From NCBI RefSeq assembly GCF_029873215.1, contig NZ_CP123620.1:2790001-2854000 (forward strand): a stretch of 64,000 nt of DNA, given 5' to 3'. The position numbers were made by a program, and so were the translations under genes. The notes beneath the pieces were generated by a model that saw nothing but the letters and a program-made list of their open reading frames with translations, was not told the origin of the DNA and did no database searches. This document shows, in pieces, positions 1 to 8,022 of the stretch (the first letter of the stretch is position 1; the number at the start of each line of letters is the position of its first letter). Source of the stretch: Nocardioides sp. BP30. GTDB lineage: Bacteria > Actinomycetota > Actinomycetes > Propionibacteriales > Nocardioidaceae.

Positions 1-1656
1 TCCCGCACCGACCTCCGCTCCGTCACCAACCAGGCCCCGCCGCTGGTCGGCCACAACGTGGTGACGAGCGACGCGGCGCTGCGCGAGGCGGTCCTGCGGC
101 ACGGTGACGCCGGCGTACTGGACACCCTGCTCGCGCTCGGCGCGGAGGCCGGCACCGCCGACGCGCGCGAGCACGGCCTGCTCGCCAACCAGCACTCCCC
201 CGTGCTGGTCAACTACGACCGCTACGGCAACCGGGTCGACGAGGTGACCTTCCATCCCTCCTGGCACTGGCTGATGGAGCGCGCCGTCGGGCACGGCCTC
301 GCCGCGGCGCCCTGGGAGCGGCAGCAGGACGGCGACGCGCACGCTCACCTGCGCCGTGCGGCGGGCTTCCTGGCGTGGTCGCAGACGGAGCCGGGCCACG
401 GCTGCCCGATCTCGATGACGTACGCCGCGGTGCCCGCCCTGCGCGCCGACGCAGCGCTGGCCGCGGAGTGGGCGCCGCTGCTGGCCTCGCTCCGCTACGA
501 CCCCGGTCTGCGGCCCGCCTCGGCGAAGCTCGGCGTGCTCGCCGGCATGGGCATGACGGAGAAGCAGGGCGGCTCCGACGTCCGCGCGAACCTCACCCTT
601 GCGCGCCCGACAGGCGTCGAGGGTGAGTACGCCCTCTACGGCCACAAGTGGTTCACCTCCGCGCCGATGAACGACGTGTTCCTGGTGCTGGCCCAGGCGC
701 CCGGAGGTCTGACCTGCTTCGTGATGCCGCGCGTGTTGCCGGACGGCTCCGCGAACCGACTCGACGTCGTACGGCTCAAGGACAAGCTGGGCAACAGGTC
801 GAACGCCTCCTCCGAGCTGGAGTTCGACGGCACCCTGGTGCGCCGTCTCGGCGAGGAGGGCCGCGGCGTCCGCACGATCATCGAGATGGTGGCCGCCACC
901 CGTCTGGACTGCGTGCTGGGATCGGCGTCGCTGATGCGCAAGGCCGTCGCCGAGGCGTCCTGGCACGTGGCGCACCGCTCGGCCTTCGGGTCCCGGCTCG
1001 CCGACAAGCCGCTGATGCGCAACGTGATCGCCGACCTCGCCCTCGAGTCGGAGGCAGCGACGGCGCTCGCGCTGCGGTTGGCCGCCGCGGTCGACCGGGC
1101 CGACGACCCGGCCGAGGCAGCCCTGCGCCGGCTCGCCCTGCCGCTGGCCAAGTTCTGGGTCTGCAAGCGCACGCCGGGCATGGTGGCCGAGGCGCTGGAG
1201 TGCCTGGGCGGGAACGGCTATGTCGAGGAGTCCGGACTGCCACTGCTCTACCGGGAGGCGCCGCTGAACTCGGTATGGGAGGGCTCGGGCAACGTCAACG
1301 CGCTGGACGTCCTGCGGGCGCTCTCGCGCGAGCCGGAGGCGCTGGACGCCTACCTCGCCGAGGTGGGCAGCGCCCGCGGTGCGAACGCGGACTTCGACCG
1401 GGCCATCGAGGACCTGCTTGCCCTGCTGGGCACGCTGATGGGCTCCCCCGACGAGCTGGAGAGCTCCGCCCGTCGGCTGGCCGGGCGGATGGCGGCCGTG
1501 CTGCAGGGCTCGCTGCTGGTCCGGCACGCACCGGCCGAGGTGGCCGACGCGTTCTGTGCGTCGCGACTCGGCGCCGGCCACGACGGCACGTACGGGATGC
1601 TCGCCGGCGGCGACCTCGCCGCCCTGGTCCAGCGGACCACGCCGACGCTCTCCTAG
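1..1656 (+). CDS. aidB: AidB-like acyl-CoA dehydrogenase (5' end missing)
   Basis: Flavin-dependent acyl-CoA dehydrogenase of the AidB/isovaleryl-CoA dehydrogenase type. The frame is open from base 1, and the first codons (TNQAPPLVGHNV) match the N-terminal region of AidB proteins, so the true start lies just upstream of the window and the GTG at 58 is internal. Visible are the FAD/substrate loop TEKQGGSD (about residue 185) and the C-terminal AidB signature GGNGYVEESGLPLLYRE followed by NSVWEGSGN. AidB proteins bind DNA and are linked to alkylation stress, but the substrate is uncertain. A hairpin terminator follows at 1681. Family call is firm; physiological role is inferred. Confidence 0.88.
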   Translation, partial: SRTDLRSVTNQAPPLVGHNVVTSDAALREAVLRHGDAGVLDTLLALGAEAGTADAREHGLLANQHSPVLVNYDRYGNRVDEVTFHPSWHWLMERAVGHGLAAAPWERQQDGDAHAHLRRAAGFLAWSQTEPGHGCPISMTYAAVPALRADAALAAEWAPLLASLRYDPGLRPASAKLGVLAGMGMTEKQGGSDVRANLTLARPTGVEGEYALYGHKWFTSAPMNDVFLVLAQAPGGLTCFVMPRVLPDGSANRLDVVRLKDKLGNRSNASSELEFDGTLVRRLGEEGRGVRTIIEMVAATRLDCVLGSASLMRKAVAEASWHVAHRSAFGSRLADKPLMRNVIADLALESEAATALALRLAAAVDRADDPAEAALRRLALPLAKFWVCKRTPGMVAEALECLGGNGYVEESGLPLLYREAPLNSVWEGSGNVNALDVLRALSREPEALDAYLAEVGSARGANADFDRAIEDLLALLGTLMGSPDELESSARRLAGRMAAVLQGSLLVRHAPAEVADAFCASRLGAGHDGTYGMLAGGDLAALVQRTTPTLS

Positions 1657-1680
1657 CCGGTCGGCGCGCTGGACGGCCCT

Positions 1681-1717
1681 CGCCGAGCGTGCTCGAGACG
1701 CCTCGGCACGCTCGGCG
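1681..1717. terminator. Bidirectional terminator between convergent aidB-like gene and glyA
   Basis: A perfect 12-bp stem (1681-1692 with 1706-1717) lies between two convergent stop codons (1656 and 1737). The 13-nt loop can form a further short stem (cgag/ctcg). There is no U tract, as is usual in high-GC actinobacteria. Confidence 0.7.
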
Positions 1718-1736
1718 GACGGCCGACGCGGCCCGC

Positions 1737-3179
1737 TCAGGCCAGGTCGAGGCCCGGGTAGAGCGGGTGCCGCTCGAGCAGCTCCGCGCTGGCGGCCCGG
1801 GTCCGCTCCGCGACACCGTCGCCGAGCACGTAGGACGCCTTGGAGGGCTCGCCGGCCTTCGTCGTACCGGGCTCGGTGTTCTTCAGGACGTCGACGATCA
1901 GCTCGGCGACCTTGTCGAACTCGTCGTGCCCGAAGCCGCGGGTGGTCAGGGCGGGCGTGCCGAGGCGGACGCCGGAGGTGTACCAGGCGCCGTTCGGGTC
2001 GGCCGGGACCGAGTTGCGGTTGGTCACGACACCCGCGTCGAGCAGGGCCGACTCGGCCTGGCGGCCGGTGAGGCCGAACGAGCTGACGTCGAGGAGCACC
2101 AGGTGGTTGTCGGTACCGCCGGTGACCAGCTTCGCGCCACGCTCGAGGAAGCCCGCCGCCAGCGACTGGGCGTTGTCCGCGATGTTCTGCGCGTAGGTGC
2201 GGAACGAGTCCTGGCGCGCCTCGGCGAAGGCGACGGCCTTGGCGGCCATCACGTGCGACAACGGGCCGCCCAGCACCATCGGGCAGCCGCGGTCCACGCT
2301 CGGGGCGTACTCCTCCGTCGCCAGGATGAAGCCGCCGCGCGGGCCGCGCAGCGACTTGTGCGAGGTGGAGGTGACGACGTGGGCGTGCGGGATCGGGTCC
2401 TCGTCGCCGGTGAAGACCTTGCCCGCGACGAGTCCGGCGAAGTGCGCCATGTCCACCATCAGGGTGGCGCCGACCTCGTCGGCGATCTCGCGCATCTTGG
2501 CGAAGTCCACCCGACGCGGGTAGGCGGAGTAGCCCGCCACCAGGATCAGCGGCTTGAACTCCTTGGCCTTCGCACGCACGGCGTCGTAGTCGATCAGCCC
2601 GGACTCCGGGTCGGTGCCGTACTGGTTCTGGTGGAACATCTTGCCCGAGATGTTCGGCCGGAAGCCGTGGGTGAGGTGTCCGCCAGCGTCGAGCGACATG
2701 CCGAGGAGGCGCTGGTTGCCGAGCTCGGACCGCAGCCTCTCCCAGTCGGCCTCGGTGAGGTCGTTCATGTTCTTCACCCCGGCGTCCTGCAGCCAGGGAC
2801 CCTCCACGCGGTGCGCCAGGATCGCCCAGTACGCCGTCAGGTTGGCGTCGATGCCCGAGTGCGGCTGCACGTAGGCGTACTCCGCGCCGAACAGCTCGCG
2901 GGCGTGCTCAGCGGCGAGGGCCTCCACGGTGTCGACGTTCTGGCAACCGGCGTAGAAGCGGTGGCCGACCGTGCCCTCGGCGTACTTGTCGCTGAACCAG
3001 GTGCCCATCGTCATGAGCACTGCCGGCGAGGCGTAGTTCTCCGACGCGATCAGCTTGAGCGAGGCACGCTGGTCGGCCAGCTCCTTGCGGGTGGCCTCGG
3101 CGACCCGGGGCTCGACCGAGGCGATCACCTCGAGGGCCTGCTGATACGCGGAGCTGGTCAGGGACGAGAGGTCAGCCAT
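1737..3179 (-). CDS. glyA: Serine hydroxymethyltransferase
   Basis: PLP enzyme that converts serine and tetrahydrofolate to glycine and 5,10-methylene-THF, supplying one-carbon units to thyA and the glycine-cleavage system encoded elsewhere in the window. The PLP lysine is in [14 protein letters not shown] (about Lys274), with [12 protein letters not shown] near the N-terminus and [12 protein letters not shown] before the lysine. At 480 aa it is longer than the usual 415-430 aa; an extra segment around residues 125-165 accounts for this and is typical of one actinobacterial GlyA subtype. The ATG at 3179 has no clear Shine-Dalgarno, but TAGGAT sits 7 nt upstream, suggesting a leaderless message. 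Confidence 0.95.
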   Translation of the reverse strand: MADLSSLTSSAYQQALEVIASVEPRVAEATRKELADQRASLKLIASENYASPAVLMTMGTWFSDKYAEGTVGHRFYAGCQNVDTVEALAAEHARELFGAEYAYVQPHSGIDANLTAYWAILAHRVEGPWLQDAGVKNMNDLTEADWERLRSELGNQRLLGMSLDAGGHLTHGFRPNISGKMFHQNQYGTDPESGLIDYDAVRAKAKEFKPLILVAGYSAYPRRVDFAKMREIADEVGATLMVDMAHFAGLVAGKVFTGDEDPIPHAHVVTSTSHKSLRGPRGGFILATEEYAPSVDRGCPMVLGGPLSHVMAAKAVAFAEARQDSFRTYAQNIADNAQSLAAGFLERGAKLVTGGTDNHLVLLDVSSFGLTGRQAESALLDAGVVTNRNSVPADPNGAWYTSGVRLGTPALTTRGFGHDEFDKVAELIVDVLKNTEPGTTKAGEPSKASYVLGDGVAERTRAASAELLERHPLYPGLDLA

Positions 3180-3186
3180 GGTGCTG

Positions 3187-3192
3187 ATCCTA
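3187..3192 (-). promoter_or_regulatory. Putative -10 of glyA (leaderless)
   Basis: TAGGAT on the minus strand, 7 nt before the glyA ATG; fits the TANNNT-N6/7-start pattern seen at many genes here. Confidence 0.5.
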
Positions 3193-3359
3193 GTGACACG
3201 GAGGCGGATCGCGCCGACTCGCGGTAGCGGCCGCCCAGGGTGACGTGGGCCACAACGGCCCGCTCCGAGCGTGCAGACGTGTTCATATCGCGGACTGAGG
3301 TCTCGCTATATGGGATGCGCCCTTGTGGCAACCCCGTCCGAGCAGTGAGACTCCTTGAC

Positions 3360-3449
3360 ATGGTCTCCGCCGCAACCCACAAGCACCTCGTGGTCCGTCG
3401 CCACGTGGACTTCGGGCGTATGCGCAGCATGATCTGTTGGCCTCGCTGA
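3360..3449 (+). CDS. Cysteine-type leader peptide upstream of sulfite reductase
   Basis: A 29-codon ORF ending 162 nt before sir. Its C-terminal half contains RRHVDFGRMRSMIC, matching the conserved pattern RRHVDLxRxxSxxC of short leader peptides found upstream of cysteine/sulfur genes in Streptomyces and relatives. The single Cys codon lies three sense codons before the stop, as expected for a sensor of charged tRNA-Cys or of the nascent peptide. Upstream in-frame sense codons exist back to 3240, but homology begins inside this segment. The start at ATG 3360 is the best candidate: GAGACT lies 7 nt upstream, a poor -10. Role in attenuation is inferred. Confidence 0.7.
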   Translation: MVSAATHKHLVVRRHVDFGRMRSMICWPR

Positions 3450-3611
3450 CACCAACGCTCCGCACCGCCGGCGTCTTCCGCCCGGTACGAGCCCGTTGGC
3501 CCGCCGCCCGATCGACAAACCACGGGCGCGCGATCGCGAGGACAGTCCCACCCATCCCACCCGGGGCTCCATCGTGACGCGTGTCTTCGAACGCTAGGAA
3601 CTCTGACACCG

Positions 3612-5336
3612 ATGCCCGACCTGCGCTTCACGGCGAAGACCGCCGCCCAGACCGAGATCCCGCGTCCCAAGCGGGGCGAGGGTCAGTGGGCGCTCGGCTA
3701 CACCGAGCCGCTCAACAAGAACGAGCAGTCCAAGAAGGACGACGACCCGCTCAACGTCCGCGACCGGATCCTCTACACCTACTCCAAGCGCGGCTTCGAC
3801 TCGATCGATCCCGCCGACCTGCGCGGCCGGTTCCGCTGGATGGGCCTCTACACCCAGCGCAAGCCCGGCATCGACGGCGGCAAGACGGGTGCCCTGGAGG
3901 AGGAGGAGCTGGACGACCGCTTCTTCATGATGCGGATCCGCACCGACGGCGCCCTGCTCTCCCCCGAGGCCATCCGCGCCCTCGGCGGCATCTCGACCGA
4001 CTTCGCGCGCGGCACCGCCGACATCACCGACCGGCAGAACATCCAGCTGCACTGGGTCGAGATCGAGAAGGTCCCCGAGATCTGGGAGCGGCTCGAGGCG
4101 GTCGGTCTCGACACCATCGAGGCCTGCGGCGACAGCCCCCGTCCCTTCCTCGGCTCGCCGGTCGCCGGCGTCGCCAAGGACGAGATCATCGACGGCACCC
4201 CCGCCATGGTCGAGATCAAGCGCCGGTTCCTGAACAACCCGGAGTTCTCCAACTTCCCGCGCAAGTTCAAGACCTCGGTCAGCGGACACCCGAGCCTCGA
4301 CGGCGCGCCCGAGGTCAACGACGTCGCGTTCGTCGGCGTCGAGCACCCCGAGCACGGCCCGGGCTTCGACCTGTGGGTCGGCGGCGGCCTGTCGACCAAC
4401 CCGATGTTCGCCCAGCGGCTCGGCGTGTGGATCCCGATCGACGAGGTCCCCGACGTGTGGGCCGGCGTGGCCTCCATCTTCCGCGACTACGGCTACCGCC
4501 GGCTGCGCTCGAAGGCCCGGCTGAAGTTCCTCGTCGCCGACTGGGGCAACGACAAGTTCCGCGAGGTCCTCGAGAACGAGTACCTCGAGCGGAAGCTGCT
4601 CTCCAACCCCTCCCCCGAGGCGGCCACGCGTCCCGGTGACCACATCGGCGTCCACGAGCAGAAGGACGGCAAGTTCTACATCGGCCTGGCGCCGGTCGTC
4701 GGCCGGGTCAACGGTGCCCTGCTCACCGGCCTGGCCGACCTGCTGGAGCAGTACGGCGCCGCCGGCGCCCGGCTGACCTCCTACCAGAAGCTGGTCGTGC
4801 TCGGCGTCGAGGCCGACCAGGTCGACGCCCTGGTCGCGGACCTGGAGACGATCGGCCTGCAGGCCAACCCGTCGAACTGGCGCCGCTCCACGATGGCCTG
4901 CACCGGCATCGAGTTCTGCAAGCTCGCGATCGTGGAGACCAAGCAGCGCGCGGCCGACCTGATCGCGTCGCTGGAGCAGCGCCTTCCGGACCTCGACGTA
5001 CCGATCACCGTCAACGTCAACGGCTGCCCCAACTCCTGCGCGCGCAGCCAGGTCGCCGACATCGGGCTCAAGGGTCAGCTCGTGCTCGACGACGACGGCC
5101 GACAGGTGGAGGGCTTCCAGGTGCACCTCGGCGGCGGCATCGGCGAGATCACCCGGTTCGGGCGCAAGCTGCGTGCGCACAAGGTGACCAGCGCCGGCCT
5201 CGACGACTACGTCGAGACAGTGGTGCGCAACTACCTGCGCGACCGCACCGCCGGCGAGAGCTTCGCCGACTGGATCGAGCATGCCGACGAGGCGCTGCTG
5301 CGCGGCGACAAGGCACTGGAGGTCGCGCGCTCATGA
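3612..5336 (+). CDS. sir: Ferredoxin-dependent sulfite reductase
   Basis: Siroheme/[4Fe-4S] enzyme reducing sulfite to sulfide for cysteine synthesis. The cluster ligands are in CTGIEFC (C-x5-C) and CPNSC (C-x3-C), in the order expected of the nitrite/sulfite reductase family. The 574-aa length fits the ferredoxin-type monomer (SirA/NirA) rather than NADPH-type CysI. A nitrite-reductase role cannot be excluded from sequence alone, but the overlap with cysH (stop 5336, cysH start 5333, ATGA) and the downstream sirohydrochlorin chelatase strongly favour sulfite. Probably controlled through the leader peptide at 3360-3449. Confidence 0.93.
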   Translation: MPDLRFTAKTAAQTEIPRPKRGEGQWALGYTEPLNKNEQSKKDDDPLNVRDRILYTYSKRGFDSIDPADLRGRFRWMGLYTQRKPGIDGGKTGALEEEELDDRFFMMRIRTDGALLSPEAIRALGGISTDFARGTADITDRQNIQLHWVEIEKVPEIWERLEAVGLDTIEACGDSPRPFLGSPVAGVAKDEIIDGTPAMVEIKRRFLNNPEFSNFPRKFKTSVSGHPSLDGAPEVNDVAFVGVEHPEHGPGFDLWVGGGLSTNPMFAQRLGVWIPIDEVPDVWAGVASIFRDYGYRRLRSKARLKFLVADWGNDKFREVLENEYLERKLLSNPSPEAATRPGDHIGVHEQKDGKFYIGLAPVVGRVNGALLTGLADLLEQYGAAGARLTSYQKLVVLGVEADQVDALVADLETIGLQANPSNWRRSTMACTGIEFCKLAIVETKQRAADLIASLEQRLPDLDVPITVNVNGCPNSCARSQVADIGLKGQLVLDDDGRQVEGFQVHLGGGIGEITRFGRKLRAHKVTSAGLDDYVETVVRNYLRDRTAGESFADWIEHADEALLRGDKALEVARS

Positions 5337-6076
5337 GTCTCCTGACAGCCGCAGCACGCGCCAACCGCGGTGCGCACACCGACAACCGCACGCCCGAGGA
5401 GCTGCGCGAGATCGTCTCCCACTGGGGAGCCGAGCTCGAGCTCGCACCGGCCGAGGTGATCATCGAGTGGGCGGCCGCCACCTTCGGCGAGCGCTTCTGC
5501 GTCACCTCCTCGATGGGTGACGCGGTGCTCGCCCACCTGGCCGCCAAGGTGGTCCCCGGGGTCGACGTGGTCTTCCTGGACACCGGCTACCACTTCATCG
5601 AGACCATCGGCACCCGCGACGCGGTCGAGGCGACGCTGCCGGTGAACCTGCTGACGATCACGCCGGTGCAGACGGTCGCCGAGCAGGACGCCGAGTACGG
5701 CAAGGACCTCTACGCCCGCGACCCCGACCTGTGCTGCGCGCTGCGCAAGGTCAAGCCGCTGGCCGAGGGCCTGGCCCAGTACGACGCCTGGGCCACCGGC
5801 CTGCGCCGCGCGGAGACCCACAACCGCGTGATCGCGCCGGTGATCGGGTGGGACGCCAAGAAGCAGAAGGTCAAGGTCTCCCCGATCGCGCGCTGGTCCG
5901 ACGAGCAGGTCGACCGCTACATCGCCGAGAACGGCGTGCTCGTCAACCCGCTCGTCTACGACGGCTACCCCTCGATCGGGTGCGCGCCCTGCACCCGACG
6001 CGTCGCGCCCGGCGACGACCCGCGCAGCGGACGCTGGGCGGGCACCAACAAGACCGAGTGCGGCATCCACACATGA
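5333..6076 (+). CDS. cysH: Phosphoadenylyl/adenylyl-sulfate reductase
   Basis: Thioredoxin-dependent reductase yielding sulfite from APS or PAPS. It has the paired cysteines CCALRKVKPL and the second pair in GCAPCTRRV, which together bind a [4Fe-4S] cluster, so it is likely APS-preferring (assimilatory APS reductase type). The catalytic cysteine is in the C-terminal ECGIHT. The product feeds sir directly. It starts inside the sir stop codon (ATGA overlap), implying translational coupling. No cysD/cysN (sulfate adenylyltransferase) is present in the window. Confidence 0.93.
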   Translation: MSLLTAAARANRGAHTDNRTPEELREIVSHWGAELELAPAEVIIEWAAATFGERFCVTSSMGDAVLAHLAAKVVPGVDVVFLDTGYHFIETIGTRDAVEATLPVNLLTITPVQTVAEQDAEYGKDLYARDPDLCCALRKVKPLAEGLAQYDAWATGLRRAETHNRVIAPVIGWDAKKQKVKVSPIARWSDEQVDRYIAENGVLVNPLVYDGYPSIGCAPCTRRVAPGDDPRSGRWAGTNKTECGIHT

Positions 6077-6117
6077 TCCGCATCAACCCCGTTACGACCA
6101 CGAAGGGAGACCGCTGA
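6073..6117 (+). CDS. 14-codon mini-ORF bridging cysH and the chelatase gene
   Basis: The ATG at 6073 overlaps the cysH stop (ATGA), reads MIRINPVTTTKGDR, and its TGA overlaps the ATG of the next gene (TGATG at 6115-6119). Both junctions are of the translational-coupling type. It may serve only to carry ribosomes across the 40-nt gap rather than to make a functional peptide. The next gene also has its own ribosome site (AAGGGAG). Confidence 0.35.
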   Translation: MIRINPVTTTKGDR

Positions 6118-6860
6118 TGGCTGCTCCTGCCCTGGTGGCGCTCGCTCACGGAAGCCGTGACCCCCGTTCGGCCGCCACCATCGACGCCCTCGTCGCGGAG
6201 GTCCGGGCGCAGCGGCCCGACCTCCGCATCGAGGCCGCGTTCCTCGACCTGTCGAAGCCGTCCTTCCCCACGGTCGTCGACCGGCTGGTGAAGGCGGGGT
6301 ACGACGAGATCGTCGTCGTACCGTTGCTGCTGACCGAGGCCTACCACGCCAAGGTCGACGTCCCCTCGGCCATCGCCGAGGTCGGCGCCAAGCACCCGGC
6401 CGTCAAGATCCGCGCGACCGCCATCCTCGGTCTGGAGGCGTGCTTCCTCGAGGTGCTCGACGAGCGCCTGCGCACCGCGCTGAGCGCCCAGCGCGTCCGC
6501 GAGCTGGACGCGCTGGTGCTGGCGGCCGCCGGCTCCTCGGACCCGCTGGCCAACCAGGCCGTCGCCCGGCTGGCGCGGATCTGGGGCTCGCACCACAAGC
6601 TGCCCGTGACCGCTGCGTACGCCTCCTCCGCGCCGCCGGCCACCGGTGAGGCGGTGCGCGCCTTCCGCGCCGAGGGACGCCGGCACATCGCCGTGGCCTC
6701 GCTCTTCCTCGCCCCGGGCAGCCTGGTCGACCGGGCCGCCGAGCTGGCCTACGAGGCCGGCGCCGTGGCGGTGTCGGCTCCGCTGGGGGCCCACCCCGAG
6801 GTGGCCCGCACCGTGCTGGCGCGCTACGCGGTGGGAGCGGTCGAGCTGGTCCCGGTCTAG
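6117..6860 (+). CDS. CbiX/SirB-type sirohydrochlorin chelatase
   Basis: Two-domain class II chelatase predicted to insert Fe2+ into sirohydrochlorin, making the siroheme needed by the sulfite reductase two genes upstream. The N-terminal domain carries ALAHGSRDPRS with the metal-binding His and the downstream VVPLLLTEAYHAKVDVP with the second His. The C-terminal half repeats the fold (AAGSSDPLANQ, then VASLFLAPG) with an altered motif, as in long CbiX proteins. A cobalt chelatase role is possible, but the operon context favours iron. Its TAG stop lies in a CTAG shared with the convergent gene. Confidence 0.85.
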   Translation: MAAPALVALAHGSRDPRSAATIDALVAEVRAQRPDLRIEAAFLDLSKPSFPTVVDRLVKAGYDEIVVVPLLLTEAYHAKVDVPSAIAEVGAKHPAVKIRATAILGLEACFLEVLDERLRTALSAQRVRELDALVLAAAGSSDPLANQAVARLARIWGSHHKLPVTAAYASSAPPATGEAVRAFRAEGRRHIAVASLFLAPGSLVDRAAELAYEAGAVAVSAPLGAHPEVARTVLARYAVGAVELVPV

Positions 6861-7261
6861 GGGACCAGCCGGTCGAGCAGCCGCTCGAGCTCGGTCGCCG
6901 GATCGGCCGTGACGCCACCGTGCACGGGCCCGGGCTGGATCACGGTGCTGCGCGGCGCCTTCAGGAAGCCGAACCGACTGCTCTGCGTGTCGGCGAGCAC
7001 CCGCACGCCGTAGGCGGTCGCCCGCTCACCGCCGCCGCCGGGCGCCTCGCCACGACAGACCATGTCGATCGCTGCCAGCGCCGAGTGCACCGCCACCAGG
7101 TCCAGGCCCGGGGCGAACGCGGCGAGCCGGGACGGGTCGACCCGCGACGCGGAGGCGAGGAACCTGGCCTCGGGGCAGTAGAGCACCACCCCCACGTTGA
7201 CGAACTCCTCACGCTCCACGCGGGGCACGCAGCGCAGCGCGACGTACTGGTAGGGGCTCAT
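6857..7261 (-). CDS. DUF3037 family protein, partner of the HipA-like kinase
   Basis: Small 134-aa protein of the DUF3037 family, with the typical N-terminal YQYVALRCVPRVEREEFVNVG. Function unknown. It is the last gene of the recA operon, and its ATG overlaps the stop of the HipA-like gene (ATGA at 7258-7261). DUF3037 genes often lie next to HipA-like kinase genes, so a functional pair (target, regulator or antitoxin) is plausible but unproven. Longer upstream frames are shadow sequence of the kinase gene. The stop (CTAG palindrome at 6857-6860) is shared with the chelatase gene on the other strand. Confidence 0.85.
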   Translation of the reverse strand: MSPYQYVALRCVPRVEREEFVNVGVVLYCPEARFLASASRVDPSRLAAFAPGLDLVAVHSALAAIDMVCRGEAPGGGGERATAYGVRVLADTQSSRFGFLKAPRSTVIQPGPVHGGVTADPATELERLLDRLVP

Positions 7262-8022
7262 GCGGTCGGCTCCCACGGCCGAGGGCCCGCGAGCCGGGCG
7301 CGGAGGAACTCCACGTAGTGGGCCCGGAGCTCGGCCGGCGTCGCCGCGCCCGGGACAGGCTCCAGCCATTCGTCCGGCACGTCGTCGACGACCTTCGTCA
7401 GCGCGGCGGCGTCCAGTCGCTCGCGCAGTGCCGGCGCCTGCTCGGCGGCGCTGACGGCGTGATCCTTCAGGACGTGCTCGGAGAGGTCGTAGGGCTGGGC
7501 GGCGAACCGGTCCGGGCTGCCCACCCCGCCGGGCCAGGAGTGGTGGAAGTAGAGCGAGGCACCGTGGTCGATCGCCTGCACCGTGCCGCCCCACACCAGC
7601 AGGTTGGGGTTGCGCCAGCTGCGGTCGACGTTGGCCGTCAGCGCGTCGAGCCACACGATCCGACCGGCGAGGCCGGGCTCCGGCTCGCACGCCGCGTCGT
7701 ACCCGAACGCACCGGGCAGGAAGTCGATGCCGAGGTTGAGGCCGCTGCTGGCGTTGATCAGGTCCTGGACCTCCTCGTCGGCCTCGTAGCGCGCGATCTC
7801 CGCGTCGAGGTCGAGCACCACCTGGTCCGGGGTCGCGATCTCGAGGGTCCGGGCCAGGCCGGCGACGATCACCTCCGCGACCAGCACCCGCAGGCCCTGA
7901 CCAGCGCCACGGAACTTGCAGACGTAGGTGCCGAGGTCGTCGGCCTCCACGATCCCGGGCAGGCTGCCGCCCTCGCGGAGCGGTGTGACGTAGCGGGTGA
8001 CAGTGACGCGCGGCAGGCTCAC
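7258..8022 (-). CDS. HipA-like kinase (short form)
   Basis: 254-aa protein of the HipA-like kinase group (the HipA_2-type family, often annotated 'HipA family kinase'). The catalytic region resembles the HipA loop: TANVDRSWRNPNLLV followed by AIDHGASL, giving the Asp/Asn and the metal-binding Asp. It is much shorter than canonical HipA (about 440 aa), and no HipB-like HTH gene is present; the DUF3037 gene occupies the partner position. GTG start at 8022 overlaps the ppk2 stop (GTGA). Substrate unknown; a role in growth arrest is inferred from family only. Confidence 0.82.
   Translation of the reverse strand: MSLPRVTVTRYVTPLREGGSLPGIVEADDLGTYVCKFRGAGQGLRVLVAEVIVAGLARTLEIATPDQVVLDLDAEIARYEADEEVQDLINASSGLNLGIDFLPGAFGYDAACEPEPGLAGRIVWLDALTANVDRSWRNPNLLVWGGTVQAIDHGASLYFHHSWPGGVGSPDRFAAQPYDLSEHVLKDHAVSAAEQAPALRERLDAAALTKVVDDVPDEWLEPVPGAATPAELRAHYVEFLRARLAGPRPWEPTA

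Larger units (their letters stand above)
3180..3611. other. 432-bp divergent intergenic region, glyA / sir
   Basis: Holds the glyA promoter on the minus strand and the sulfite-reductase leader region on the plus strand. Visible on the plus strand: a possible -10 (tatatg at 3306), an 8-bp stem (3300-3307 with 3344-3351, one G-U pair) just ahead of the leader-peptide ATG, the leader peptide itself (3360-3449), then 162 nt with GC-rich inverted segments before sir. The sir ATG has a weak AGGAAC ribosome site about 11 nt upstream. No known riboswitch could be fitted. Confidence 0.5.

Noticed and set aside
1..57. GTG at 58 as the start of the AidB-like gene
   Set aside because: The frame is open upstream, and the residues before it match the conserved N-terminus of AidB proteins, so the start lies outside the window.
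3300..3351. Possible SAM riboswitch (ggcaacccc in a closed stem) ahead of the sir operon
   Set aside because: Too short and lacking the paired elements of SAM-I, SAM-II or SAM-IV; kept only as an unassigned hairpin.
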